Shown: positions 24,912-33,969, numbered from the stretch's first letter. The stretch: DNA of 48,043 nucleotides from Lentisphaerae bacterium GWF2_49_21 (GCA_001804805.1 MHBH01000089.1:1-48043), one strand, 5' to 3'. Notes: generated by a model not told the origin, from the letters alone. Translations and numbers: made by a program.

Positions 24912-27900
24912 TTACTTCACATCATCCTTCTGCGACAGGGACTCATAATACTTGTTCACAAGCGCCCTGTACTGGGGAGGGCATTCCTCGCGCTGTGCCG
25001 AGAACAGGCGCTGTCCGGTCATCTTCGCATCGTATTCCTCTTCCAGCTTGTTCTTGATGCGGGCGACGACTTCCTTCATCTCATCAAGCTTCTTTTCATC
25101 CTCTTCCAGTTTCTTCTGGAGATCGGGATCTTTTGTAATTTCTTTAAGTTTTTCGCGGTCTTCCTTCTTCCCGAACTCGCGGTTGTCCATGTGCTCCACC
25201 AGCTGTTTTGCGAGCGCCTTGGCCTTTTCGGCGGCCTCCTTGCGCTCCTGTGGGGTGAGTTCCTTCTTCTCTTCAGGTTTCGCAGCGTTCTTCTGTTCCG
25301 GCTTTGCTCCTGCCTTCTCCTCAGGTTTAGCTCCAGCTTTTTCCTGGCCCTTTTCAGCAGGCTTGGGCTGTGGTTTCTCCTCCGGCTTCGCCTCAGGTTT
25401 CTTGTCCAGTTTTGCAACTTCCTTCGCAAGCTTCTCCGCCTCATTCTTTGCGCGCTTAAGTTCAGCCTTCGGATCAGCGGCCATCGTATCGCTCGCATTC
25501 TTCAGGGATTCCATTACTTTTGCAAGAGCTTCCTCCGCCTTTTTCTGCTCGGGAACTGCTGTCTTCGGCCTGAACGCATTCAGTTCCACCATCGCATTCA
25601 CCATCTTCTGCGAAGGCTGGTTGCGCTGAAGGGCCTTTGCGGCCTCCTCGATCTTCTTCGCGGTTTCCGGCTTGAGTTCGGCTGCGGCAGTGGAACGCAT
25701 CTTTTCCAGTTCAGCGGCTACCGCATCTGTCTTCGCCTTTATTTCAACCTGGTCCAATACAAGTTTCTTCATTTCCTTTTCGTCCTTGGCATCCTTCTTC
25801 GCGGACTCAGGTTTCTCGGCGGCATTTTTCTCGGTTTCCTTGCGGACTTCCTGCTGGTTCGCAATAATACGGTTCAAGCTCGTGACAATATTTGCGAGCT
25901 CCTCCGCCTTCTTCTCCTGTTTTGTAGCTTCATTTGCAGCAGCCTCGGCTTTCGCCTGTTTCTGATCCTTGGTCTCAGGAGGCGATTCCGATTTAAAACT
26001 CTCGAATACGTCCTTCATCTCCTGGGATGTTGCTGCGGCCATGTCCTGCGCTTCAGGAGGCAGGGTGATCTCTGCGGTATCTTCAACTCCGAGCAGCTGG
26101 ATCTCGGCAAGGGCGAGACGCCATTCGGTGACCGTAGTCTGGGTATCACTCTTCTTGAGGGCTTCGTGCCCTCTCTTGATCATCTCCGCAATCTTCTTGC
26201 ATATCGCTATCTGCTCCTGGTTCTCCAAGTCCTTCGGTTCGGCGAACGAATACAGTTGCTTGGTGGCGGGATCGATCACGCTGTCTGCAAGCTCCTTGGC
26301 CTGGGTATTGAAGTCGTTCTCAGGAAGCAGGCTTTTCTGTGAGTGGAGATGCCAGGCGGCGTTAAGATAAGGTTCCAAATCCTTTGTAACCTGAAGCATC
26401 TGATGAACCGGAGGCGTTTCCATGTTCATCACGCTCCACATCTCAAAATATCCGACGGCAATCATTCCAAAATCGGAAACTCCGGACTGCCCCTTCCTGT
26501 CCTTGGACTCAATATAGAATGTAAGGACTTCTTCTCGGGCTACATCCGGCTTGAGATCCGCCAGACGGAACGCGTAGTTCACCGGCAGTACCTTCTTTGG
26601 AATTCCACCTTCCTTCGTCACAGGAATCAGGGATACTCTTTTCCCTTCGGACTTGTCGCCACCCCTGAAAAAGACCATGTCCACTGAATCCACCCCGAAA
26701 TCATCTTCGACTTTCGCGCGGATCAACAGTTCACCGAGAGGATTCATCGCGACTGTCCCCTTGGGCGACTTGATCTCAAGGACTGGCGGCAGATCCTTCA
26801 CCAATTCAAACTCAAGAGCCTCGGGAACTTCATAATCCTGCCCGTCAATATCCCTGACCTTAAGCTTTCCGGTCATGCTTTTCTTCACATCAAGAGTAGC
26901 TACTACTGTTGTATCACGGGTCTGGTCGGCGCTGAACTTATCCGTTTTCCCGGAGTCCCATGTCAGCGTCGCTCCGGTAATCTTCTTGTTGCCCAGTACC
27001 CGGACGGTGATTTTTGATCCCTCCACTGCGGAAACTATAACTGTTCCCAGTGTCTCCGCCACTTCAGGCATCCTGTAGATTTCCGGATAGCGCATCGTCA
27101 CCTCATATCCCTGGAGAGTAAACGGTTCGAATACGGTGATATTGTATGTCTTCGACTTATGCGCCCCAGATGAAACATAGAACATCGTACCCTCGTTTAT
27201 GTCCGGCATGAACACGCGATAACCGTGGAGCTTGTCCAGTTCCTCCATTGGAATAGTGCGCCAGGTGCCCTTGCCTGATTCCGCCGCGGGCATGAAATTG
27301 AAAATCACGGAGTCCTGCGGGGTCCTCGAAAGAATAGCCTCAAGAGTCAGAGATGAACCCTTTGGAATATTCGCGTCCGTGGTTGAAAGATTGAAATCAA
27401 TCGGCATTTTCGAGAGCTGTTCAATGGAAAGCGGAGGAGGAGGCGGAGGTGTGAACGTAAGAATCCTCAACGCCCTCTTGCCGAGCGTATCCGGAAACAC
27501 CACGCTTGTAACCACATATGAAACCAGCAGTATCAGCGCAACTATCCCGTATTTGCGGAGACGGGTGAGAGGAACAAAGGATTTTACATTATATCTCTCC
27601 GCGCGTGTGACTGCAGACTTTATGATGGCGTCAATAAGCTGGGACTGCTCCTCGGTCTTCCCTCCTCCTTTACCAAATTCCGCGGCGGACATAAGGGAGC
27701 CTTCGAACTCCTTGTTGTGCTCCTCGATGTACAGCGCGATCTTCTCGTCGGGAATCTTCCTGAAGAGCGGTTTCAGCACGTTACGGGCGAATATGATAAT
27801 GACAAGTATGATCGCTACTGCATAGGCGATCAGCCTGGGTACCGGACGGGATCCGTAGATCCAGTCCGCAAGCATGAGGACCGTGAAAATACCGGTCGAC

Positions 27901-27998
27901 TCGATAAGCACGATGGCCAGTCCGGAAATGGCGGCCATGCGCTTCCATGTGCGTCTCACCACGCCAAGCTTCAAAGACAGCTGCGAATAGTTTTCCAT
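24912..27998 (-). CDS. DUF4175-like membrane protein with long coiled-coil tail
   Basis: A 1028-aa protein. Two TM helices near residues 22-44 and 55-72 are followed by EKIALYIEEHNKEFEGSLMSA, typical of the DUF4175 family (PF13779), and a third TM about 150-170. Periplasmic Ig-like repeats follow (about 200-520). The C-terminal about 350 residues are Ala/Lys/Glu-rich coiled coil with degenerate Pro-Glu-Lys repeats (AKPEEKPQPKP, AGAKPEEK), then DPDLQKKLEEDEKKLDEMKE. The end, QREECPPQYRALVNKYYESLSQ, is characteristic. The ATG at 27998 is preferred over the GTG at 28007. It is likely a large structural subunit of the MoxR-vWA envelope complex. Confidence 0.83.
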   Translation of the reverse strand: MENYSQLSLKLGVVRRTWKRMAAISGLAIVLIESTGIFTVLMLADWIYGSRPVPRLIAYAVAIILVIIIFARNVLKPLFRKIPDEKIALYIEEHNKEFEGSLMSAAEFGKGGGKTEEQSQLIDAIIKSAVTRAERYNVKSFVPLTRLRKYGIVALILLVSYVVTSVVFPDTLGKRALRILTFTPPPPPPLSIEQLSKMPIDFNLSTTDANIPKGSSLTLEAILSRTPQDSVIFNFMPAAESGKGTWRTIPMEELDKLHGYRVFMPDINEGTMFYVSSGAHKSKTYNITVFEPFTLQGYEVTMRYPEIYRMPEVAETLGTVIVSAVEGSKITVRVLGNKKITGATLTWDSGKTDKFSADQTRDTTVVATLDVKKSMTGKLKVRDIDGQDYEVPEALEFELVKDLPPVLEIKSPKGTVAMNPLGELLIRAKVEDDFGVDSVDMVFFRGGDKSEGKRVSLIPVTKEGGIPKKVLPVNYAFRLADLKPDVAREEVLTFYIESKDRKGQSGVSDFGMIAVGYFEMWSVMNMETPPVHQMLQVTKDLEPYLNAAWHLHSQKSLLPENDFNTQAKELADSVIDPATKQLYSFAEPKDLENQEQIAICKKIAEMIKRGHEALKKSDTQTTVTEWRLALAEIQLLGVEDTAEITLPPEAQDMAAATSQEMKDVFESFKSESPPETKDQKQAKAEAAANEATKQEKKAEELANIVTSLNRIIANQQEVRKETEKNAAEKPESAKKDAKDEKEMKKLVLDQVEIKAKTDAVAAELEKMRSTAAAELKPETAKKIEEAAKALQRNQPSQKMVNAMVELNAFRPKTAVPEQKKAEEALAKVMESLKNASDTMAADPKAELKRAKNEAEKLAKEVAKLDKKPEAKPEEKPQPKPAEKGQEKAGAKPEEKAGAKPEQKNAAKPEEKKELTPQERKEAAEKAKALAKQLVEHMDNREFGKKEDREKLKEITKDPDLQKKLEEDEKKLDEMKEVVARIKNKLEEEYDAKMTGQRLFSAQREECPPQYRALVNKYYESLSQKDDVK

Positions 27999-28030
27999 AA
28001 TCCTCACCCTGCTTTCAGTATATTTTCAGG

Positions 28031-28120
28031 AACATCGAACATTCAACTTCGAACTTCCAACCTCGAACCAAATTCCAAAATTCGATGTTCAAAGGTCAAT
28101 GTTGGATGTTGAAAGTTCAT
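28031..28120. repeat. Inverted TTCGA/GTTC-rich repeat at a cluster junction
   Basis: Between the BatA-like and DUF4175 genes. Left words GAACATTCAACTTCGAACTTCC and right words GTCAATGTTGGATGTTGAAAG are approximate complements (CATTCAAC/GTTGGATGTTGAA), with a central AATTCCAAAATTCGA. Its style differs from the REP copies. Confidence 0.5.
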
Positions 28121-28127
28121 GTTTTCC

Positions 28128-30155
28128 TTAATGTCTTACCGTCTTGTTGCCCAGGAAAAGTTCACCCGCGAGAAGGACGGCAAGAGCCAGGATCAGATAT
28201 CTCCACAGGGCCATCTTGTCGATCCTCTCCTTCGCCTCCTTCGCGAGAACTTCATCGCCTGCGGCGTCGAGGTTTTCACCCTGGACTGGAACAACAGCCA
28301 TGGTAATCTCCTCCTGCTTCATTTCCGTGGGATCAGCCTCGCCGGGCATTACGTTCACGGAACAGCTGAATTTCTCCGTCCCTGTCTCCACCACGTAGAA
28401 ACCCGGCTGGGTGGCGATAACCGGACGGTCAGTTATTTTTCCTCCCTCGGGATCCGAAATCTTTTCATTAGCACTGAGTTTCAACTCGTCGCCGACAAAG
28501 TAGTCTGACTTTCTTTCCGACTTCATTGCTATATATCTGGCTATCTGGTGCATGATGCTGACGAACATCGGCCCCTTGTCTATGACAAGGTTGCTCCAGT
28601 CTCCGCTTATCGAGGATGTCATCATGATGGCGATTCCCTGTCCAATCTGCCTTTCAAGCACCGCCGGCCTGTCGTTCGAGAACCTGGCGCTCACCTTAGA
28701 AAGCTGAGAATCGGTCAGTTCCCAGAATTTGCTGAACCTGGGTCCGGACAGATCTCCATGATGAGGCTTCTGGAAAATTTCAAATATCGGATGCTCCCCG
28801 TTGACCTTGGTGAGAGAAAGCCCCTGCTCCTGTTCATCGGTCGCCGGAGCAGTCATTATCCTGCTCAGCTTTGCCGGACTGATTGCCGCAAATGCATTGT
28901 TGAACCTCTCGGCACCGACCTTGTCGCCCGGCAGATAGATGATTCCTCCTCCTCGCTGGAGCAGAACATTCAGGGCTGAACATATTTCCGCACCCGCCGA
29001 GTCAACATTGTTCAATATGACTATTCCGGATTCATTGATGTCCTTCGGCGTAAGGCTCTGCGAATTCAGCATCCTTATCCTGAAAGGGGAGTCGGCGCCG
29101 GGCGGCTGGAGGGCGATTGCTATGAACTTGGCAGTATTGTCTCCAGGCTGGGATATAAGAGTGATGGTTATGGTAGGATTCACCCTGGTATTGAAATAGT
29201 AGGCGCTTCCAAGCTGTTTTGCATCTTCCTGCGTGAGCCGGATGATTCCGAGATTGTCGCCGGTATTCGCGAAAGCCGTCCTGAAACGTACCGCCACCGC
29301 CTGGCGTGCAGGGATATTTATCTTCTCCGTCTCGACAACCTTGCCGTTCACAGAAAGCGAAACTTCTACGGCGCTGCGGGGATTGTCGGAGAAATTTGCG
29401 ACTTTCGCAGCCACGACGCGGGGGATCTTGTCGAGTACGATGTTATGAGGATAATCCCCTTCAGTTATTGCAATCCTGTCGCTCCTGAGCGCCGGAGCAA
29501 CCTTAATTATCGACATCTTGATGCCGGGAGCCAGTTTCCAGCCACCCTTGAACGACTGCCAGCCGGAACGCTGGAGATCACTTATGAGGATTATGCTCTT
29601 GTCAGAAGCTTCGACTCCTGACAGCATGGAATTGGCGGTCCTGAGCGCTTCGGCGATGTCGGTTCCTCCGTTGCCAGGGGCCAGCCTGGAAATCGCGTCA
29701 CGGATTCCGGCGAAATCCTTCGAAGGGCCCACGACCGAGGGTTTCCCGCTGAAACCTATGAGCACTGCGGCATCGGATCCTTCGGAAAGATCGCTCAGCG
29801 CATCTTCAGATTGTTTGCGTATTGATTTATCGGTTCCGGCCATTGATGCGGAAGCATCCACAACTATCGCCCTTGCCTTTTCTGCATTGAACCTTCCACC
29901 CTGGGCAGGCTTGTCCTTTGAGAACATTGGACGAGCAAACGCCAGAGCGATCAGTGCGCATGCGAGCATCCTGGACGCAAGCAGGAATGCTTCACGGATC
30001 TTCTTTTTGCGGAGGATGTTCTTCGATGTGCCGACAAAGAACCGTATCGTCGAGAAGGCTACCTTCTTGATCTGGTCGCGGGTGAGAAGATGTATGATAA
30101 GCGGCACAAGCACTACCGCAAGAGCTATGAGAAAATATGGTTTTAGAAAAGGCAT
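28128..30155 (-). CDS. BatA-like protein (N-terminal BatA domain plus vWA)
   Basis: A 675-aa protein. MPFLKPYFLIALAVVLVPLIIHLLTR is the first TM of the BatA/aerotolerance N-terminal domain (PF07584), with KKVAFSTIRFF then a second TM (LACALIALAFARP). A vWA domain starts at RAIVVDASASMAGT (MIDAS DASAS, near residue 95), with LISDLQRSGW near 190. Ig-like and GATase-like parts follow (about 340-520: SGIVILNNVDSAGAEICSALNVLLQRGGGIIYLPGD). A C-terminal TM (YLILALAVLLAGELFLG) ends it. The ATG overlaps the TAA of the DUF58 gene (TAATG), suggesting coupled translation. The domain set matches the next vWA gene, so the two look like ancient paralogues. Confidence 0.87.
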   Translation of the reverse strand: MPFLKPYFLIALAVVLVPLIIHLLTRDQIKKVAFSTIRFFVGTSKNILRKKKIREAFLLASRMLACALIALAFARPMFSKDKPAQGGRFNAEKARAIVVDASASMAGTDKSIRKQSEDALSDLSEGSDAAVLIGFSGKPSVVGPSKDFAGIRDAISRLAPGNGGTDIAEALRTANSMLSGVEASDKSIILISDLQRSGWQSFKGGWKLAPGIKMSIIKVAPALRSDRIAITEGDYPHNIVLDKIPRVVAAKVANFSDNPRSAVEVSLSVNGKVVETEKINIPARQAVAVRFRTAFANTGDNLGIIRLTQEDAKQLGSAYYFNTRVNPTITITLISQPGDNTAKFIAIALQPPGADSPFRIRMLNSQSLTPKDINESGIVILNNVDSAGAEICSALNVLLQRGGGIIYLPGDKVGAERFNNAFAAISPAKLSRIMTAPATDEQEQGLSLTKVNGEHPIFEIFQKPHHGDLSGPRFSKFWELTDSQLSKVSARFSNDRPAVLERQIGQGIAIMMTSSISGDWSNLVIDKGPMFVSIMHQIARYIAMKSERKSDYFVGDELKLSANEKISDPEGGKITDRPVIATQPGFYVVETGTEKFSCSVNVMPGEADPTEMKQEEITMAVVPVQGENLDAAGDEVLAKEAKERIDKMALWRYLILALAVLLAGELFLGNKTVRH

Positions 30156-31051
30156 TATACCAGCTTGCTCCTTCTGAACATGTATTCCGAAAGCGCGATA
30201 TCTAGAGGCTTGCGCGTATCAAACAGCTTGTATTCAGCCTTTATGTCGGCACAGCCTTTTTCATAATGGGTCAGGAAACGGCGCAGCTGTTCCTGGTAGA
30301 TCGGCCTCGCGCCTTCAGGCGAAACAAGGGCCTTCTCTCCTGTCTCCATGTCAGTGAATTCAGTCATCGTGTCGAACGGGAAGGTCAGTTCGGCGGGATC
30401 CAATATATGGAAGACAAGGATGTCATGTCCCTGGAACTTGAAATGCTGAAGCGCCGAAAGGACCTTGTCCGGATCGTCCATGAGATCACTGATGAGGAGG
30501 ACCATTCCGCGGCGCTTGATTCCTTCGGCGATCTCGTTGAGCGGGCCGGAGACATTGGTTTCGCCGCCCGGCTTGATGTTCTCAAGCTCAGTAAGCATGT
30601 GTGTAAGATGGCTCTGCCTGAGCCTCGGGGGAAGCATCGCGCGGATCTTGGAGTCGAACACCATAAGACCGGCTGCGTCCCGCTGGCGCATCATGAAATA
30701 TGCAAGGCAGGCGGCAATGCAGCTTCCATATTCGAGCTTGCTCATTCCTTCCGGATTCGACTTATACGCCATCGAAGCGGAAGCGTCAAGCAGTATGTGG
30801 CAGGCGAGGTTCGTCTCCTCCTCGAACTGCTTCACATAATAGCGGTCGCTCTTGCCGAAGACCTTCCAGTCGATGTGCTTGATGTCGTCGCCCGGCGCAT
30901 ACTGGCGGTACTCGGCGAACTCCACGGAAAATCCGCGGAACGGACTGCGATGGAGACCAAGTATGAAACCTTCGACAATAACCTTCGCCAGCAGCTGCAT
31001 GTTATTGATGTGGGCGAGGACATTAAAATCAAGATGTCGGCTCTTGCTCAT
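30155..31051 (-). CDS. DUF58 (vWA-like) protein
   Basis: A 298-aa cytosolic protein of the DUF58 family (PF01882). GLHRSPFRGFSVEFAEYRQYAPGDDIKHIDWKVFGKSDRYYVKQFEEETN (about 35-85) is the family hallmark. It is followed by an intact MIDAS motif ILLDASASM and VLLISDLMDD. DUF58 proteins are the standard partner of MoxR ATPases in the MoxR-vWA chaperone modules. It lies 50 bp after MoxR copy 2 and overlaps the BatA-like gene by one base. Confidence 0.92.
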   Translation of the reverse strand: MSKSRHLDFNVLAHINNMQLLAKVIVEGFILGLHRSPFRGFSVEFAEYRQYAPGDDIKHIDWKVFGKSDRYYVKQFEEETNLACHILLDASASMAYKSNPEGMSKLEYGSCIAACLAYFMMRQRDAAGLMVFDSKIRAMLPPRLRQSHLTHMLTELENIKPGGETNVSGPLNEIAEGIKRRGMVLLISDLMDDPDKVLSALQHFKFQGHDILVFHILDPAELTFPFDTMTEFTDMETGEKALVSPEGARPIYQEQLRRFLTHYEKGCADIKAEYKLFDTRKPLDIALSEYMFRRSKLV

Positions 31052-31072
31052 TTAACTTCCTTTAATGGAACT

Positions 31073-31088
31073 CCGACCTGGAGGTCGG
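31073..31088. repeat. Short palindrome CCGACCT-GG-AGGTCGG at a cluster junction
   Basis: 7-bp perfect arms around GG, bordered by GGAACT and CGCTCC. It lies in the 50-bp junction between the second MoxR gene and the DUF58 gene. Confidence 0.7.
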
Positions 31089-31101
31089 CGCTCCTTAAAT
31101 C

Positions 31102-32124
31102 TTATAATCCGCTTTTCGGCGTCGGTATGGCTTCCAGAAGCTTCTTAACTATGCTCTCGGAAGTTATCCCTTCGGATTCGGCCCTGAAGTTGGTCAGTAT
31201 CCTGTGTCTCAGCACCGGAAGTGCGACCGACTGCACGTCTTCTATCGAAACATGAGGACGTCCAGCGAGCACCGCACGCGCCTTCGCGCCAAGCACCAGA
31301 TAATGGGATGCACGTATTGAAGCGCCCCAGGATACATATTCCTTGATGAATTCGGGAACATCCTTCTCGCCTGGACGGCTCCTCGCTGCAAGTGAAACTG
31401 CATAACGTATGATCGGTTCGGCGACAGGTGTCTGACGGACAATGTCCTGACATGCGAGCAATTCTACTCCATCAAGGCACTTTTCAATCTCCTCCGACTG
31501 CGAGCTGGTTGTCGAGTTGACGACTGCAATCTCCTGGTCGCGCGGCAGATAATCTATTATAAGGCTGAACATGAACCTGTCCTGCTGGATCGCCGGAAGA
31601 GGATATGTCCCTTCCTGTTCGATCGGGTTCTGCGTCGCGAGCACGAAGAACGGCTCCTCGAGATGCAACGTGTTTCCACTGACCGTCACCTGATGCTCCT
31701 GCATCGCCTCTAGCAGCGCGGCCTGGGTCTTCGGCGGCGTGCGGTTGATCTCGTCGGCAAGGAGGATGTTCGTGAAAATAGGCCCGGGACGGAACTTCAA
31801 CGAACGGACATGGCTTGACTTGTCCTCCTCCAGGACTTCGCTCCCTGTAATGTCGGAAGGCATCAGGTCGGGAGTAAACTGCACGCGGCGGAACTTCAGG
31901 TCCATCGCCTTGCCAAGGCTCGATATGAGCAATGTCTTTGCAAGACCGGGAACACCGGTTATGAGGCAGTGCCCGCCTGCGAAAAATGTTGTGACGACAT
32001 CGTTGACGATCTGCTCCTGTCCCACAATCACCTTGCGGATCTCGTGCAGGATCTTGTCCTTGCTTGCGCCAATCCTGGCTATCGCCTCGACTCCACCCGT
32101 TATTTTGCTGTTTTCAGTTTGCAT
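31102..32124 (-). CDS. MoxR-type AAA+ ATPase, canonical copy
   Basis: A 340-aa AAA+ ATPase (AAA_3, PF07726). Walker A GVPGLAKT (57-64), Walker B LLADEINRTPPKTQAALLEAMQE (from about 121), sensor 1 ATQNPIEQEGTYPLP with Asn166, then the MoxR C-terminal lid. MoxR proteins remodel or insert cofactors into vWA-domain targets; here the targets would be the DUF58 and BatA-like proteins encoded downstream. It starts 11 bp after the stop of the first MoxR gene and is about 50-60% identical to it by eye. Confidence 0.93.
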   Translation of the reverse strand: MQTENSKITGGVEAIARIGASKDKILHEIRKVIVGQEQIVNDVVTTFFAGGHCLITGVPGLAKTLLISSLGKAMDLKFRRVQFTPDLMPSDITGSEVLEEDKSSHVRSLKFRPGPIFTNILLADEINRTPPKTQAALLEAMQEHQVTVSGNTLHLEEPFFVLATQNPIEQEGTYPLPAIQQDRFMFSLIIDYLPRDQEIAVVNSTTSSQSEEIEKCLDGVELLACQDIVRQTPVAEPIIRYAVSLAARSRPGEKDVPEFIKEYVSWGASIRASHYLVLGAKARAVLAGRPHVSIEDVQSVALPVLRHRILTNFRAESEGITSESIVKKLLEAIPTPKSGL

Positions 32125-32135
32125 GATGTGGATCT

Positions 32136-33155
32136 CTATCCTTTATGGGGTTTGGGTATTGCCTGAATGAGCTTATGGATGATATCCTCGACTGTGACGC
32201 GGTCGACTTCAGCCCTGAACGAGAGCCCTATCCTGTGGCGCAGCACCGGAATTATCGCATTCACCACGTCTTCGAGCTCAACGGTCGCCCGTCCATCCAT
32301 TGCGGCAATCGATTTTGACATGAGCGAGATGTTCTGGCTGGCTCGCAGTCCGGCACCCCAGCTCACATATTCCTTGATGAAGTCCGGACAGCCTTGCTTG
32401 ACCGGACGGCTTGACGCTACGAAATCGACGATATAGCCGCCGAGATTTTCAGGAAGAGCGACATCCCTGACAGCCTTGTTGAAAGTTATGAGATCATTTC
32501 CGGTTATCACCTTGTCCAGTTTGATCTTTGAAGCCCCGGTCGAATTGCGCACGACCGTCACTTCCTCGTCGTCCGGAAGATATTTCATCATAATGGCAAG
32601 CATGAAGCGGTCCTGCTGGGCTTCGGGAAGCGGATATGTTCCTTCCTGCTCCATGGAAATCTGTGTGGCAAGGACGTAGAAGGGTTTTGGAAGCGGATAG
32701 GTCTTGCCGCCGAGAGTCACCTGTTTTTCCTGCATGACTTCAAGGAGGGCGGCCTGCGTCTTCGGCGGAGTGCGGTTGATCTCGTCTGCTATCACCATGT
32801 TCGCGAAGACAGGACCCTGCACGAACTTGACGAACCTGTGTCCTGTGGTCTTGTCCTCCTCGAGGATCTCAGTTCCGCTGATGTCGGAAGGCATCAGGTC
32901 GGGAGTGAACTGGATACGCTTGCATTCCAGATCCATGACTTTTGCGATAGAGGAGATGAGGACTGTCTTTGCGGTTCCGGGCGGACCCTGGATCATCGAA
33001 TGTCCTCCGGCAAACATGCCTGCGAGCAGTTGGTCTATCGGTTCGGGCTGGCCGACGATGAGCTTCCTCAGCTCCCTGATTATGTCGTTCCTAGTATTCT
33101 TGATCTTGTCAAGAACGGCCTTGTGGCTTTCCGAGCCGCCATGGTTTTGTGTCAT
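32136..33155 (-). CDS. MoxR-type AAA+ ATPase, copy with altered sensor 1
   Basis: A 339-aa AAA+ ATPase with the same layout: Walker A GPPGTAKT (57-64), Walker B IADEINRTPPKTQ (122 on). At the sensor-1 position the canonical ATQNPIEQEGT is ATQISMEQEGT here, so Asn166 is replaced by Ile. Sensor-1 Asn helps position water for hydrolysis, so this subunit may bind ATP but hydrolyse it poorly. It is the first of the two MoxR genes and may form a mixed ring with the canonical copy. It lies 142 bp after the STN-like gene. Confidence 0.92.
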   Translation of the reverse strand: MTQNHGGSESHKAVLDKIKNTRNDIIRELRKLIVGQPEPIDQLLAGMFAGGHSMIQGPPGTAKTVLISSIAKVMDLECKRIQFTPDLMPSDISGTEILEEDKTTGHRFVKFVQGPVFANMVIADEINRTPPKTQAALLEVMQEKQVTLGGKTYPLPKPFYVLATQISMEQEGTYPLPEAQQDRFMLAIMMKYLPDDEEVTVVRNSTGASKIKLDKVITGNDLITFNKAVRDVALPENLGGYIVDFVASSRPVKQGCPDFIKEYVSWGAGLRASQNISLMSKSIAAMDGRATVELEDVVNAIIPVLRHRIGLSFRAEVDRVTVEDIIHKLIQAIPKPHKG

Positions 33156-33297
33156 TAGCCTTGTACTCCGTTTTTGAATTATGGGAACCTCTAAGAAACG
33201 AGAAGTCCCTTCAACTATGAAATGAGAAATAGAACGCTTGTGAGGAAAATTTCAATTTCCCGTGTGCTTAATTCCATTTATTTATATCGGCAGCTCC

Positions 33298-33795
33298 CTA
33301 CAGCTTGGTCTTGTCCTTGTCTTTCTTCTTCCCGCTGTCGGGCCTTGACAGTTTGACGCCCTCTGCGCTGGCCAAATAGGTGTATCCACCCTGCTTGCAC
33401 ACGACATTCAAAATCATTTCAAGGTTTACATTTTCCTTGGTGAATGTTATCGTGGCTTCTCCTCCGGAAAGCTGGTCATTTGCATCCATGCTGAAAGAAA
33501 TGCCCTTCTTCTCCGGATCATTGAGGACTGCAAGCTCGTTGAGCTGCTTTACAGCACTGACAACGCTGATCTTCTGGAAATCGGCCCTGGCCACGATGAT
33601 GGCCTGGAGCTTCTTGACCATTTCCGGGTTATTTGCCTCCTTCTTCTCTTCTTTCTTCTTCTCCTCCTTCTTCTGATCCTTTTTCTCGTTCTTGGTGATC
33701 TTGTCATTGCCGTTCTCGTCCTTCACCTGGACTCCGGCCGCCAGTGATAACGCAAACAGCAGGCCCAACAGACTTACCATCATTTTTTTCAACAT
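33298..33795 (-). CDS. Small secreted STN-like protein with charged linker
   Basis: A 165-aa protein with a signal peptide (MVSLLGLLFALSLAAGVQ), then an extremely Lys/Glu-rich linker (about 28-55). Next comes a domain resembling the secretin/TonB short N-terminal (STN) fold: ISVVSAVKQLNELA (helix), GISFSMDANDQLSGG (strand) and NVNLEMILNVVCKQGG, then a strand ending in VKLSRP. The C-terminus is Lys/Asp-rich. STN domains bind partner proteins at outer-membrane complexes; the assignment is by pattern only. GAGGGAGAAG lies just before the ATG. It is the first gene of the MoxR cluster. Confidence 0.65.
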   Translation of the reverse strand: MLKKMMVSLLGLLFALSLAAGVQVKDENGNDKITKNEKKDQKKEEKKKEEKKEANNPEMVKKLQAIIVARADFQKISVVSAVKQLNELAVLNDPEKKGISFSMDANDQLSGGEATITFTKENVNLEMILNVVCKQGGYTYLASAEGVKLSRPDSGKKKDKDKTKL

Positions 33796-33853
33796 GTCTT
33801 CTCCCTCCCTCTATTTTTCATTTTTTATCTGCATCATGTCTTTGCCATCACAG

Positions 33854-33878
33854 ATAAACGGAAAATCCGCCCGTTTAT
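33854..33878. promoter_or_regulatory. Hairpin ATAAACGG/CCGTTTAT between GntR and the MoxR cluster
   Basis: 8-bp perfect arms around a 9-nt loop in the 174-bp gap between the GntR-LacI gene end and the first gene of the MoxR cluster. No T-run follows on the minus strand, so it is not a clear intrinsic terminator. It could be a regulator site. Confidence 0.35.
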
Positions 33879-33969
33879 TGTGCCACCAGGATAAAAGCCT
33901 CCTTTCGAATCCTCACTCGGTACAGTGGAGACTTCCCTGCAATTGGAACCTCTTGCCCATGGACCTCGA

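Noticed and set aside
25191-26342. A 383-codon plus-strand open frame
   Set aside because: It is antisense to the Ala/Lys/Glu-rich coiled coil of the DUF4175 gene. The low-complexity Leu/Arg/Phe composition is what the reverse strand of such DNA gives, and there is no Shine-Dalgarno sequence or domain.
33854-33878. Intrinsic terminator after the GntR gene
   Set aside because: The hairpin has only 8 bp and is not followed by a T-run on the minus strand; kept only as an unspecified hairpin.
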